Shown here: positions 1 through 11,184 of the stretch, piece after piece | Layout: the number at the start of each line of letters is the position of its first letter | Position numbering within the stretch: position 1 is the stretch's first letter | Assembly: GCF_040712315.1 (NCBI RefSeq) | Contig: NC_134016.1 | Coordinates: forward strand, 5,382,782 to 5,446,781 | Length of the DNA stretch: 64,000 nt | Reading direction: 5' to 3' | Origin: Castanea sativa | Lineage: Eukaryota > Streptophyta > Magnoliopsida > Fagales > Fagaceae | Notes under the pieces: generated by a model | What the model was told of the DNA's origin: nothing | Seen by the model: the letters and a program-made list of their open reading frames with translations, nothing else | Databases searched by the model: none | Position numbers and translations under genes: made by a program

Positions 1-1858
1 GTACCCTGAGAAATGGGAATTTAATCTGCTAGAAAGTATCCAGGGAGACCTGGAGTCAAAAATTCCAGGGAAATTCCCTTCACTAACTTATAAAACCACC
101 AAGAAGAATTCTTTTTTGATAATTTTTGTTTCATGGGTTCACATCACTTTCACCAAGAAGATTTCTTTTTTGATAAGTAATAAATCTAATTAAAATCAGA
201 GCAATAAGGGGCACAACCTTAGTAAGCAGGATGTATATAAGACAAACTCCCAAAACTAAAATTAAAAAAAAAAAAAAAAAAATCTAAGATTCAAATCAAC
301 TAAGAAGAATTTTCTTGCGAATTACTTATGTTTCTAGTAGAAAGTTCTAACCTAAAACTGTCAAACGCCCATTTCAACTTAAGAGGCTTCATCTTGTCAG
401 AAATGGTAATACATTAATCCACCAACAAGAATTCCAAAGAATCTATCATAACAGAGCAAATCACGGCATCCGTTGCAAACAATCATTATGCAGTCTAAGC
501 TAAAGCATTCTCACGAAATCGTCTTTAGCTTCAATTAACCTCATTTCAATAAATAGATCTTCAACAATTAGTACAAACACACACACACACATATGAAATG
601 AATGGGTTTAAAATTTAAAAAAAGAAAAGAAAAAGCAAGCTTACTTGATGCCCTTAGTACTTCCTTCCCAATCAGAATAGCTTACAATCAGCTTTGAACA
701 AAGCCATCTCACTTCAAAACCAACAACAACAACATAAACAGAAAATTTAATATAATTGTCTCAACACTGAGGAATCTAAATGCTAGCTTCTTACCAAAAC
801 CTCATTGCTGAATCTGATTTTTTTTTTTTAAAGTTATTATTATTATAGTTCTTCTTTTACATGACTTTCAAAATAAAATTTTGTAGAGGATTTTAAGGTT
901 TTTATTTATTTTTTTATATTATATATATATATATTATTTTTTGAGACTATCAGACTCTGTTTGGTTATCAAGAAAATGAAAGAAAAGAAAATTAGAAAAT
1001 ATTCCCTGTCCTTAAGTTTTTTGTTAATTTGGAAAAACTCAAATGAAGTGTGAAAGGGAACTAAACTTTCTATGATTTCAGACTCAAATGTTTGCTTTCT
1101 TCTCTTTGTTTTTCTTTTTCCCCTGAAGACCGTAGAGCAAACGGACCTTTGCACTTTGCTGGAGTGGTTAGAGTCTGAGTAAGCACAAGGTGATTTTGGT
1201 ATTTTTAGGTTAATAATAAAATTTATTAGGCATATATGTTTATAATAAATTTAATACTAAAATTTAAAAATATTTAAACCTAATATTTAATTAAATCATA
1301 AAAGGAAAAAGTTAATAATGGAGATGAAAAGAAAAAAGGACAGAACTGGGAGTGAAACTGAAATCATAACAAATAATTTTCTATGAATGGTGAGTTCATA
1401 TGATACAAGAAAAGAAAAAAATAAAAAGAAAATTATCATTATTCATAGCAAGAAAATAAAGGGGGAAAAGGACTATATATACAGTCTTATGGTATTTGTA
1501 CCTGTCAAAACTCTTATTTTATACACACACACTAATTTAGATGTTGAGTTCATAATTGGATTTTACTAATGTGTGCTCTAAGGGCACACAATAGTATACA
1601 ATTTTTGAAAATAGTTTTATTGAGAATTGAAAAAGTTTTACAACTTTTCCTATTCTTCATAAAATGTTTTAAAAAATGAATAACTTAACCGGACCCTTCA
1701 TAATTAATACACAAGGAGATCAACATAATCTATATATAGGGGGAGGCAATTTAGCTGCCCAATCTAAGGGGTCTTATCCATTAGGTCAAAGTCTAAGAGT
1801 GCTGACAACTCGAATCCAAAATGTGTCCAAAAATATGTCTTAAGTTGTAAGTTTTACA
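1..1858. other. AT-rich non-coding stretch
   Basis: No coding region can be supported here. The sequence is AT-rich with long A and T runs and a short CA run near 577-590. A segment of about 26 bases beginning CACCAAGAAGA occurs twice, near 98 and 151. Open frames on either strand are short and of low complexity. Confidence 0.5.
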
Positions 1859-2004
1859 GGCCATTTGGTACACCTACTCAAATATATGTTTTCAATTTTT
1901 AAACAACATTACACGTATTTTCATTCACTTTTTCACTTACACGTATTTCCACACATGTTTTCAAACACATGTTTCAGTTTTTAAGTACATGTACCAAACA
2001 CCCC
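1859..2004. mobile_element. MITE, family M1 copy 1
   Basis: This is a short element of about 146 bases with inverted ends: left GGCCATTTGGTACACC, right (reverse complement) GGGGTGTTTGGTACATG. Its interior matches two further copies at 21557-21700 and 23076-23225, including ACACATGTTTTCAAACACATG-like sequence. The other two copies are flanked by TAA/TGA duplications, which points to the PIF/Tourist type. No clear duplication remains at this copy. Confidence 0.65.
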
Positions 2005-2238
2005 TTTAGTGTCTAGAAAAGTGGTTGAAGGTTTACATAGAAGATGTAAGAAACTGCTCAAAAGCTATTAAGTCTTCTGTGTAGCTAGACTACAAGCTCA
2101 ACTATAGCTCTAGCAATGGAGCTCCATAAAGCTTGACTCTAGTTGATCAATTGAACCTTAGGCTATTAGGCAAATTTTTTTTCTTATTTCCCAATTTGTG
2201 GCCTATGATGACCAAAACCCTTGAGATTTGCGGCCTAA

Positions 2239-2879
2239 GAGCATCCACATTAGTGGATGCAAAATCATGTAAAATAGAAAAACAAACAACTTTTACACAT
2301 TTTGCCTCAAAAATGCAAAATGCTCCACATCAGTGCTTCTAAAAAGGTGTAAAAATGTGTATATCCCTACACGAGCTATAGTAACCGTGTAAATATATAC
2401 GGTTACTGTAGTTCGTCCATTTATTATTTTATTAATATCATGTTCGCACCTTTTTTTTTTTTTTTTTTTTTCTCTCTTCTCCGTGCTTAACAAACTCAGT
2501 AACTTCTCCCCTCATCTTCTTCTTTTTCCTTAGATGCACACAAACACATCCACACAGGCAAATCAACACAGAGATACACTTGCTCAAAAAAAAAAAAACA
2601 CAGAGATACATAAACACAGATCGGTGCTTGTGGAACAATCGGTGCTTGACTAGATTGGAGCTCATGGGTCTTGCCTGTGGATCGGAGCTCGGGGCTTGTG
2701 GATTAGAGTTAGGGAGATCTAGTCAGTGCTTGTGGATTGAAGCTAGGGAGCTCGGAGCTTGGTGCTTGTGGATCGAAGTTAGGGAGAGTTGATCGAGAGG
2801 GAGAGTTGATTTGAAAAAATAGGTAGAGATGGGTAGAGAGATGGGTATAGAGAGAGAGAGCAACAAATAAAAAAAATGG

Positions 2880-2921
<42 letters not shown>

Positions 2922-3112
2922 TGGCATATGTATATTTGGGTAGTTGAGAGAAATAATAAAAAATTTGAGAGAGTTGATTATTTAATTAAAAGAGATGTTA
3001 GAATAGATGAACTAATGTGGGTGATTTGTAAAAATGGATCTGTGAAATAGAAAAAATAGGTTTTTAGTGTAAAAATAGATGTGTTAAAATAAAGGAACTG
3101 ATGTGGTTGCTC
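2239..3112. mobile_element. PIF/Harbinger-like TIR element
   Basis: The element has terminal inverted repeats, GAGCATCCACATTAGT at the left and GAGCAACCACATCAGT (reverse complement) at the right. It is flanked by TAA on both sides (2236-2238 and 3113-3115), the usual 3-bp duplication of PIF/Harbinger elements. The 874-base interior contains short tandem repeats of a GGTGCTTGTGGAT type unit (about 2620-2790) and a GA microsatellite, but no transposase, so it is non-autonomous. Confidence 0.75.
2883..2919. repeat. (GA)n microsatellite
   Basis: A run of GA dinucleotides lies inside the TIR element at 2239-3112. Confidence 0.9.
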
Positions 3113-3695
3113 TAAGGTTCTGAAATGTATTTAAATGCATATTAGGTCATCATAAACGGAAGGAGAACACTATGTGAAAAAGAGATCTTATTGCAATGGT
3201 TTTGTATCAAGGGTTTGTACCAAGTATCTCCTTCGTCACCAAATTGAAGATCAAGTGGTGTTCCAAGTGAATTTGTTTCACAATTAACCTACTTCAATCA
3301 ACTTTTTGTTGCAGCGTTAAACACAAATTGGGCATCATTGGAAAGATTTACAAGATAGAAGTGTTTTACCCGGGTGAAGTTACGTGTGGTCATATGTGAG
3401 TAAGCTCAACTATCGGAAGCAATACTAGAATTGGTAATATTATTGAATTGTTGTACTTCCATTTTATCTTAGTGAAATTTTCAGTTTGTTGGTGACATAT
3501 AAACTACCCGTAGGTTTTTCCCATTATCACCAAATCGCATGTGTCAAATATTTTTTTTTGCTACATCTAATATTTATGACATGATTGAGCCCATCACATG
3601 CTAAATTAGATCTTCACATAATTACTAGCTCAATTAATCAATTTGGTCAGTTGACTATAATCAAGCAGGGTCTAAATTTTTCAACGTTGTCCCTT

Positions 3696-3698
<3 letters not shown>
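3113..3698. other. Non-coding stretch
   Basis: AT-rich sequence between a TIR element and a microsatellite. I see no gene, RNA gene or repeat boundary in it. Confidence 0.4.

Positions 3699-3764
<66 letters not shown>
3699..3764. repeat. Compound (CT)n(AT)n microsatellite
   Basis: About 16 CT units run directly into about 17 AT units. Open frames through it are dinucleotide artefacts. Confidence 0.95.
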
Positions 3765-3767
<3 letters not shown>

Positions 3768-3917
3768 TGTTTTGTTACAAACAACGGATATTTAATTTGT
3801 AACATGCTAGAAAATATAATTTTACATGGTAGATGACCATTGAAGAAGAAATTCATGTATAATCTTTTTCTCACATTTCTTTGTCTTGTATTGTTTTTTT
3901 TTTTTTTTATAACACAG

Positions 3918-4038
<121 letters not shown>

Positions 4039-4204
4039 TTGCTAGAACGAGGACAATTAGTACTACACACTAACAATATACATATTTCAAATACACTCTG
4101 TAAAATGTGAACATCGAAGAGATGAACACTTGGTGTCCACACTTCACACATGGTACGAAGTGTGTATACTATCTTTGTGATGTAATAATTTTCCTTAGGA
4201 CAAA

Positions 4205-4505
4205 ACTTAGGTATAGTATCTTAGTTGTTGTTCTTTAGGTTCTCCTCTTAAAATTCAACCGTGTGAATACTTAATTAAAAAATACACTTTTATCTTATGA
4301 GAAAAAATTCCCATGGCAGAATCTTAAAAGGAGAACCTAAAGAACACCATCTAAGTACTAGTACTGTACTTAAGTCTTGTTCTTTTCCTTATAACTATGT
4401 TGCCTATGTTGCCTATTTTTTCATCTTATGAGAAAAAATTCACATGGCAAAATCTTAAAATGAGAACCTAAGGAACAACATCTAAGTACTAATACTGTAC
4501 TTAAG
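4205..4505. mobile_element. Fold-back MITE, family M2, with tandem duplication
   Basis: The left arm (CTTAGGTATAGTATCTTAG then TTCTTTAGGTTCTCCT) is repeated inverted near 4320-4377, forming a fold-back element. The right arm is then duplicated in tandem with a period of about 131 bases (4292 and 4423 both begin ATCTTATGAGAAAAAATTC). A related element lies at 40957-41113, in the same position 3' of another family A gene, so it probably pre-dates the duplication of the block. Confidence 0.6.
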
Positions 4506-4580
4506 TCTTGTTCTTTTCCATATAACTATGTTGCCTATGTGCCATGAAATGTACACCTTGGTCTTGACGTCATCCTCTGA

Positions 4581-6008
4581 TCATGGCATGAATGTCAAGG
4601 CAAGGACGAAAAACAAAGGAACACAAGCGAGGCCTACAATCCAAACAAGATAGCTGGGAAGGAACGTAGCTATCATTAGTAAGAACCCCGTGGTAGCAGC
4701 AGCAGATCCTATCCCTCCAAGAACTCTAGCAATCTGTGGCCTTCTCTTGATTAGCATGATAGCAGTGATGCAACAAAGGTAACCCACGAAGTTACTGACC
4801 ACAACACAAACTAGGAGCACCTTGGTGGAGGAAGATTGGCCATCGAAATTGAAGGCGGCAATAACAGAAGTAGATGTTTGGGCTGCAACCGTGATGGACA
4901 TCTTGGATAGTTTGGTTATGTCCACAATTGGTCTATCGTTTCTACCTCCATCTCTGATTTCCACGTCACCTTCACCTCCACCTCCACCTCCGCCTCCTCC
5001 TCCTCCTCCTCCATTTCCGTCTCCGCCTCCCCCTCCACCTCCACCTCCACCTCCACCTCCGCCTCTTCTTTCACTCACTCCTCTGCCTGCCTCTCCACCT
5101 ACTCCACCTTCGCCTTCTCCTTCACCTCCTCTGCTTTCATCTCTCCCTACACTTGCACTTCCGCCTCCACTTTCCCCTTCCTTTCCACCAGCACTCTCCC
5201 CTCTTTCTTCAACATGGCAATTAGTAGCTTCTATAAGTCTATCTTTAGAATCAGATGACCAGGGTTGTGGATGTAGGTAAATAAGTAGTTCAGTGAAGAT
5301 CATTGAGAGTAACTTGAAGCATGACTCACTGTATCTTTCGGATCCTTTTCCACCTCTGTGATTGCCTTCCCCTTTGCCGTCAACTCTCACTGAGTCCTGT
5401 GAGCTCTCCTTTTTTAGTTCTAATGAAACGCTTTCATCTCCACATGCACTGTTATCAATACTACCAAGTACAACAACTCTTGAGTGCAGCTCAAGGCTCC
5501 CTTCTAGATCACACTGCAATATATCACACTCGTTGAAGCTCAACGGATAGGAACTCACGGGTGCCCATGTATCTGCAATATGTGTTCCTTCTTTTAATGG
5601 GAGAAAACTAGGTTCTTGGACCATTTTCAGCAATATCAGCATGATTAACAGGCCGAGAAGAAGGTTCTTTGGTCCCAAGTTCCTGCCTCCAGTCTTGCCT
5701 CTCCGTCCACCGCTGCCACTTCCCACAGCACCACCATTAGCCGATGTTTCTTTCCATGGTGATAAAGTCTGTTCTAAGAAGCCTAAGCCTTCCTCTTCAT
5801 CACCCTTGCCACCCACAAGCAATAGTGGGGTTGGTTCAGAGAGCTCTAAACGCAGTGGATTGTTCACATCACTATGACTTGAATAAGTCAGAGAAACAAG
5901 TTGTTCCTCCTGGATAAGCTGTGGGTTTTTTTGAGGATAATCGGAGAAGGAAGGGCTCACAACACAAAAAAGAAGGAAAATATGAAGGGCTATGCTGAAC
6001 CGACCCAT
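4581..6008 (-). CDS. Family A1: secreted/membrane Gly-rich protein with C-terminal membrane core
   Basis: The 475-residue protein is not a family I can name. It starts with a signal peptide (about 1-22, ending SPSFS before DYPQKNP). It then has PLLLVGGKGDE at 61-71, a hydrophobic segment at about 116-130, a strongly Gly-rich tract at about 270-356, and a C-terminal core from MSITVAAQTS (370) with hydrophobic stretches at about 396-420, 430-452 and 454-473. RRPQIARV (422-429) sits between two of these. The MG start is conserved in A2 and A5. The gene is intronless and divergent from B1. A TATA-like sequence lies on its strand at 6061-6070, 53 bases upstream of the ATG. Three A paralogues share N- and C-terminal blocks while the Gly tract varies, which supports real coding. 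Location in the secretory pathway is inferred; the function is unknown. Confidence 0.78.
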   Translation of the reverse strand: MGRFSIALHIFLLFCVVSPSFSDYPQKNPQLIQEEQLVSLTYSSHSDVNNPLRLELSEPTPLLLVGGKGDEEEGLGFLEQTLSPWKETSANGGAVGSGSGGRRGKTGGRNLGPKNLLLGLLIMLILLKMVQEPSFLPLKEGTHIADTWAPVSSYPLSFNECDILQCDLEGSLELHSRVVVLGSIDNSACGDESVSLELKKESSQDSVRVDGKGEGNHRGGKGSERYSESCFKLLSMIFTELLIYLHPQPWSSDSKDRLIEATNCHVEERGESAGGKEGESGGGSASVGRDESRGGEGEGEGGVGGEAGRGVSERRGGGGGGGGGGGGGGDGNGGGGGGGGGGGGGEGDVEIRDGGRNDRPIVDITKLSKMSITVAAQTSTSVIAAFNFDGQSSSTKVLLVCVVVSNFVGYLCCITAIMLIKRRPQIARVLGGIGSAAATTGFLLMIATFLPSYLVWIVGLACVPLFFVLALTFMP

Positions 6009-6060
6009 AGAAAGAAGGAGATGTGTATTCCTATCTCAGAATCAGCGAGCAGGAGAGAAC

Positions 6061-6070
6061 TTATATAATG
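6061..6070 (-). promoter_or_regulatory. TATA-like box of gene A1
   Basis: CATTATATAA on the minus strand, 53 bases from the A1 start codon. A2 and A5 have TATA-like sequences at comparable positions. Confidence 0.5.
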
Positions 6071-9000
6071 TAGTAAACAACCTCAGAATTGTTATTCGTC
6101 GTCGGCAGCAAAGAAATTGCAAGTGAAAGAACCAGGAAGTTAGCATAGGGCAATTTCTTTGCAAATTAAGCATGTCTTTTCCTACGCGTTTTCACTAATC
6201 TAGAAACTTTGTCTCAGAGGATTTATGAATTATATAATGAGGTTCAATAATCAATATGCAAATTAAGGCTTAAAGGAAGAACAAAACCCAGCATGGTGTT
6301 ATATATGTATATCTTTTGCACGTATTTTCTCTTCACGTACCGTTAATGAGGTTTTGGTGCAGGTTTTAAATAATTTGGGAATCTCGTCCTCTTTTAGAGT
6401 CGAATCTTCATCAAGATTCAAGACACCAATTTATGAATTTAGTTTTGTTGAAACCAATATTTAGAGTTCACAATTCTATTGAACTAAACAAACCCAACAC
6501 TAAATAAATTTTAATTAAATCATGTTTCATATTCTATAAACAATATAATGTCAACAACTCAACACTAAAAATATTATGATTAAACTACCGCAGTCTTTTT
6601 TAATTAAATTATATAATTGGTCGTTGGAGTAGTGAGATTCATACTTAATCCTTTAGTTGAGGGAAAAATACTTTACTAATTGATCTAACTAAATCTCATT
6701 ATTTATTAATATAAGTTAATTAAATTATCATAATACTAAAATATTTTGTTAACCCATATAAATCACAAATTGCACAGGTCATGACTAGTTCTAATTTATA
6801 ATCAACTGTACAACGAGATGCATCCACAAGATACGTGTATGAAAAGTGTTCAAATAACAATTTTCATCTCAAATCTTATACCATCTCCACGCGGAATAAC
6901 CTCATATATTAATTTTAGGTGAAAGTTTGTAGTAGTTTCGTGATATTTTAATGTAATGTGAAACTGGAGAAATATGACAAGAACACCATACAAAAGTTAA
7001 ATTTCTTCACAAGTAAGGTTGCCCTTTCAACTTCCAAGTCTTCACCATCTAGCTAGAAACTCTTCTTTGGATACGCAGGTAAATATCATCCAAGTTTCTG
7101 TTTAGTTTCCTTGCAATTGATTTGGAAATACCATAGATTTGATTTATTGACAGAGATGGAGTCATGAGTCAATTCTAGGTCAATCTTTACATATATAATA
7201 GACAAATTTTGCATGAAATTTCTAAGGAAGTACCTAATGTTAGAGCTGAAAGAAGAGCAATTCCTTTGCAAGTTTGCATGAATTAGGGCTGGTGTTATAT
7301 GCATACGTTTTTTGTACCTATTTTCCCTTCAGTATTAATATTGAGGTTATTTTGGAAAAATAATGAAATTTTAAACAAAAATTGTAAAAATGGTGTTGGA
7401 ATTAAAGAATTTAAGAATATGACCCTCTTTTATAGTTGTATATTAGAGACACCATTTTAGTGATTTGGTTTTATTTAAAACAAATTTAAAGTCACAATTT
7501 TAAATGAAATCTTAATTGTATTATATATATATATATATATATATTTGATTTTCTATAAATAGAGTCAACAACTCAACTCTAACCCAATTCTAATTAAATT
7601 ATTTTTAATTTGCTTTAATTAAATTATGTAATATATAACTAGTTTTTGGTAAAGGTCAGCTGATGTGAAGACAATAAATTTTACTAGTTGATCTAACAAG
7701 AAATTATAATTTATTAAAATTTATTTATTTATTAAATATGTATAATAAAACAAATATATTTTGCTTAAGCTTTCGCGTATATCTCAAATAGCATAGGTTA
7801 ATTATGACTAGTTTTAATTTAAAATCATCCGTACATAAATGAGATGTGTGCCTACCAAATGTGCACAAAAAGTGTTCAAATAATATTTTCCATGTCCTAA
7901 TATATTAATTTAATATTTAAGGTGAGGTTTTGTAGTGGTTTCATGGTATTAATGTAATGTGAAATCTAGAGAATTATAATACAGTACGTAAGAAACACGA
8001 CAGGAAAGGTAAATTTCTTTGCATGTAAGGTTGCCATTCCAAGTCTTCACGATCTAGCTAGAAATCATCTTGCACCTATTTTCTCTTCATCGTTAATATT
8101 GAGGTTTTGGAAAAATAATGAAATTAAAAAAAAATGGTTACAATGGTGCTGGATTTAAATAATTTAACCATCGGGTCAACTTTTATAGTCGTATCTTTGA
8201 GACACCATTTTAGTAATTTGGTTTTGTTTAAAACAAATTGAAATTCACAATTTTTTTAATGAAATATTAATTATATTATATTTAATTTTCTATAAACAAA
8301 GTAAAAAACTCAACTCTAAACCAATTCTATTTAAATTATATTTTAATTTGCCTTAAAAATAATTATTTTTTGTTAAAGGTGTGTGGGATTTGAATTTAGA
8401 TTTCTTATGGGAAGAAAATAAACCTTACTAGATATCCGTTTGGAAACAATTTATTTAGTTGAAATTGAAAAAAAAAAAAGTTAGATGAAATAGTATAGTA
8501 AGATCTATGATATTACCAAAAAGTACAATATGATCTATAAATAATAATAAAAATAAGTTCAACAATAAAATAAGTTGTCCAAAATAAATTACCTCAAAGG
8601 CAACCTAGTTGAGCTAACAGAAAATTATAACTTATTAATATTTATTTATTAAATATGTATATTAATACAAATATAGTTTGCTTAAGCTTTCATGTATATA
8701 TATTATACATCTCAAATTGCAGAGGTTATGTCTAGTTTTAATTTAAAATCATCCCTACAAATGAGACGTGTGCATACCAAATGTGAGCAAAAAGTGTTCA
8801 AAATAACACTTTCCAAGTCCTCATATATTATTTTAATATTTAAGGTGAGCTTCTGTAGTGGTTTCGTGGGGTTAATGTAATGTGAAATCTAGAGAATGAT
8901 ACAGCACGTAAGAAACACGACAGGAAAGACAATTTCTTTGCAAGTAAGGTTGCCCTTCCAAGTCTTCACCATCTAGCTAGAAATTCATCTTTAGATGCGC

Positions 9001-9163
9001 AGGAACGTACCGTGCAAGTTTCTGCTTAGCTTGCAATTGATTTCAAAATACCATGCATAGATTTGATTTATAGATAGAAATGGAATCATGGGTCAATGGT
9101 TTCATATATACAATGCATATAGCTTTTCTATGAAATTTTCTATGAAGTACCTAATGTTAGGAT

Positions 9164-9174
9164 TATTTATATAC
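9164..9174 (+). promoter_or_regulatory. TATA box of gene B1
   Basis: TATTTATATAC lies about 50 bases before the B1 ATG. The following leader (AATGTTTGATATTAG, then CCCATTCTGAAAA) is nearly identical in B2, so promoter and leader are conserved between paralogues. Confidence 0.6.
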
Positions 9175-9222
9175 CCCAGCAGTGTCAAAATGTTTGATAT
9201 TAGTTTCCCATTCTGAAAATAA

Positions 9223-9711
9223 ATGGAGTCTGCTTTTGTAGATGATACTCTTCAAAAGAGATGTTCAGTTACAGGCATCCTTGAATACATCCTGAAGGAG
9301 TTTAATGTGCATGCTGTTGAAATGAGATATTCGGTCTCAAAAATTCTTCCATCTTTTCCCATCATGTTTATCATCTATGCTTCTTGCACTCTGGGTACCA
9401 TCTTTATGCTTCTTCCTCATGAACAAGTAGATGGAAGTCCAGTTCCAATTTTGGTCTTCAAAGACCAGCCAAAAGCATTTCATGCCTTCCTAATCTCCAT
9501 CATGTTCTCATTTACGGGCGCATTTAGTGCACTGTTAATCCAACGCAGGCCAAGAGTTGAAAGACTCTGTAGGGTTTATGCCATGACTTCCATGATGCTA
9601 GCCATAGCAATACTCTTGTACGCCATAGCTCATTGGGATTGCAGGTATCTTCCTCGTTTAGCAGAACATAAAATTAGGATATGGATGGAGAAGTTTACTA
9701 CTCTTTGTTAG
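9223..9711 (+). CDS. Family B1: small three-segment membrane protein, PGG-like
   Basis: The protein has 162 residues. Hydrophobic segments lie at about 46-64, 86-106 and 116-136. Between the first two is LPHEQVDGSPVP (64-75) and then FKDQPKAFHAFL. RRPRVERLCRVYAM (108-121) lies between the second and third. The order, a first segment then DGxPV, then FxAFLxS entering the second segment, resembles the plant PGG domain seen at the C-termini of ankyrin-repeat proteins. No ankyrin repeats are present. The N-terminus carries about 20 residues more than B2. The ATG was chosen because MESA is shared with B2 and B4. The tail RIWMEKFTTLC is shared with B2 and B5. A candidate poly(A) signal AATAAA lies at 9953-9958. 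Function is unknown; membrane location is inferred. Confidence 0.78.
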   Translation: MESAFVDDTLQKRCSVTGILEYILKEFNVHAVEMRYSVSKILPSFPIMFIIYASCTLGTIFMLLPHEQVDGSPVPILVFKDQPKAFHAFLISIMFSFTGAFSALLIQRRPRVERLCRVYAMTSMMLAIAILLYAIAHWDCRYLPRLAEHKIRIWMEKFTTLC

Positions 9712-10750
9712 TGATTACATGCATGTGCACTCCGCAGTTTCAAAAAAATTTCAAATCTACCTGGTGAAATAATAGACTATGGATATTTCTATTAATCATT
9801 TAGGCAGGAAAAAAAAAAAAAAAAAAACCTTACTGCTTTGAATTCTTTGCTTGAAACGTTTAATGTTACGTGAATCATTTTGTACTTTTGGTTTTCTATT
9901 TATCCTTAATCGGATGAACACTACTTATGGTGTTATATGTAATTTGTGTGCTAATAAAGTAATAATCATGGAAGATTTCTAGGTACTACAAATTGTTCAC
10001 AAAGTCGCTTAACGCAATTGGTGCTTTAAATTAAATAAATATAGTACATGGAGACGTGGAATTGGCTGATTTTACTAGTTCAATTGATAGCCCATTAGTA
10101 TTAACACCTTTTGTGGTGTTTCATTTCCTTAGTTTGAATCTCACCTCTCCCTCTTCCGTTATCAACTTATTTAAATAGTATAAGTTAACAACCCATGGTT
10201 TTAATGCAACACAAAGGGCATCTTCTATACCATGCATGAAAACTTTTTAGTGAAATAACTGCATTAAAAATTTTGAAACCTGAATGGGAAGTGAGACAAT
10301 ATGCAAGTATAATGTCAATTGATGCCAATATAAAACGTTTAAACGCAGCCCATCCAAATTGTGATCTCCTGAGCATGTTTCAATATCCCATTACGGTGAT
10401 ACAGCCGACGGTGTTTGTTTTCATATTTGGCTTTACGCATCAGAAAAAGTTTAAATAAACAAGAAATAGTTCAATATTGATGATTTGGAGCAAGTTTCCA
10501 TTTAAATACAATTTTTTTTTTAAAAAAAGATGAAAGGTCTAAAAAATATGTACTAAAATAAAGGTGAGATTTTAAAGGAAGAGGCTTGAGTGCATCGTGT
10601 GCATTGGACTGGATCCAAATTTCTTATATAAGTGCAATTTTGAAAGGCCCAATCAAACGCACATAGATTTCGTGCAAAATCAGATAATGACACGAGAGTA
10701 TAGATAAATAATATTTCAAATTAATGAAGACTTAAGAGAAAATGGAAAAC
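9712..10750. other. 3' flank of B1, shared with other B genes
   Basis: No gene is visible. Segments here recur downstream of B2: GATGAACAC then TTATG before an AATAAAGTAA, and sequence around GTGAGACAAT then GCCCATCCAAA-like text (about 10290-10360, compare 19337-19400). Matching pieces also lie 3' of B4 (about 37016-37170) and B5 (about 41840-42000). The duplicated block therefore extends past the B genes. The 61-residue open frame here is not conserved as protein. Confidence 0.5.
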
Positions 10751-10753
10751 TAA

Positions 10754-11181
10754 GGATATGTTTGGTAATTGTTTTTTTTTTCTTTATTTTCTGTTTTCAA
10801 AAGCAATTTTATATTTTTGAGACCAAAAAACTTGTTTGAAAACTCAAAATGGACAAAAAATAAAAACTATTTTCAAAACTCAATTTGTGAAATTAACTGA
10901 AAACATGTAAAAAGTTATTTTCAGTTTTTAATTTTTAAAAGTTAATGATAACATGCATTTAATTTAATGAATCTGTCTCATTTAATAAATTAGCATTAGA
11001 GTTCAAATCTTAGTAACAAAATATTTCAGTATTTTATATTTTTTTCTTCAAAAAACTATTTTTTAATTTTAACTAACCAAACATGTTTTTTATTTCAAAA
11101 ATAGAAGAAAATTGTTTTTTCTTTATATTCCCAGAAACAAGTTTTGAAAACATAAAACAAAAATTGTTACCAAACATAACC
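10754..11181. mobile_element. MITE with TAA duplication
   Basis: The 428-base element has inverted ends GGATATGTTTGGTAATTG and (reverse complement of the right end) GGTTATGTTTGGTAAC. It is flanked by TAA at 10751-10753 and 11182-11184. There is no coding content. Ends and duplication fit a PIF/Tourist-type element. Confidence 0.7.
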
Positions 11182-11184
11182 TAA

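Larger units (their letters stand above)
6009..9222. promoter_or_regulatory. Shared A1/B1 spacer with tandemly repeated promoter blocks
   Basis: This region separates two divergent genes. A block containing AATTTCTTTGCAAGTAAGG, then a CCAAGTC segment, then TTCACCATCTAGCTAGAAA occurs three times in the same orientation, with the last motif at 7041-7059, 8046-8064 (one change) and 8965-8983. Each copy is preceded by related AT-rich sequence, including GACACCATTTTAGT near 7449 and 8201. The unit is therefore about 0.9-1.0 kb. A diverged motif, GTTTTCACTAATCTAGAAA, lies next to A1 at about 6188. The A2/B2 spacer has one full copy at 17794-17812, so tandem expansion is specific to this pair. The sequence between is AT-rich with no gene. 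Confidence 0.7.

Noticed and set aside
4822..5280. Long proline-rich open frame on the plus strand
   Set aside because: It is the antisense of the Gly-rich tract of A1: GGN codons read as CCN on the other strand stay open by composition. Similar shadows exist opposite A2 and A5.
10273..10458. 61-codon open frame 3' of B1
   Set aside because: It lies in flank sequence shared with B2, but the corresponding region there has frame breaks, so it is not conserved as protein.
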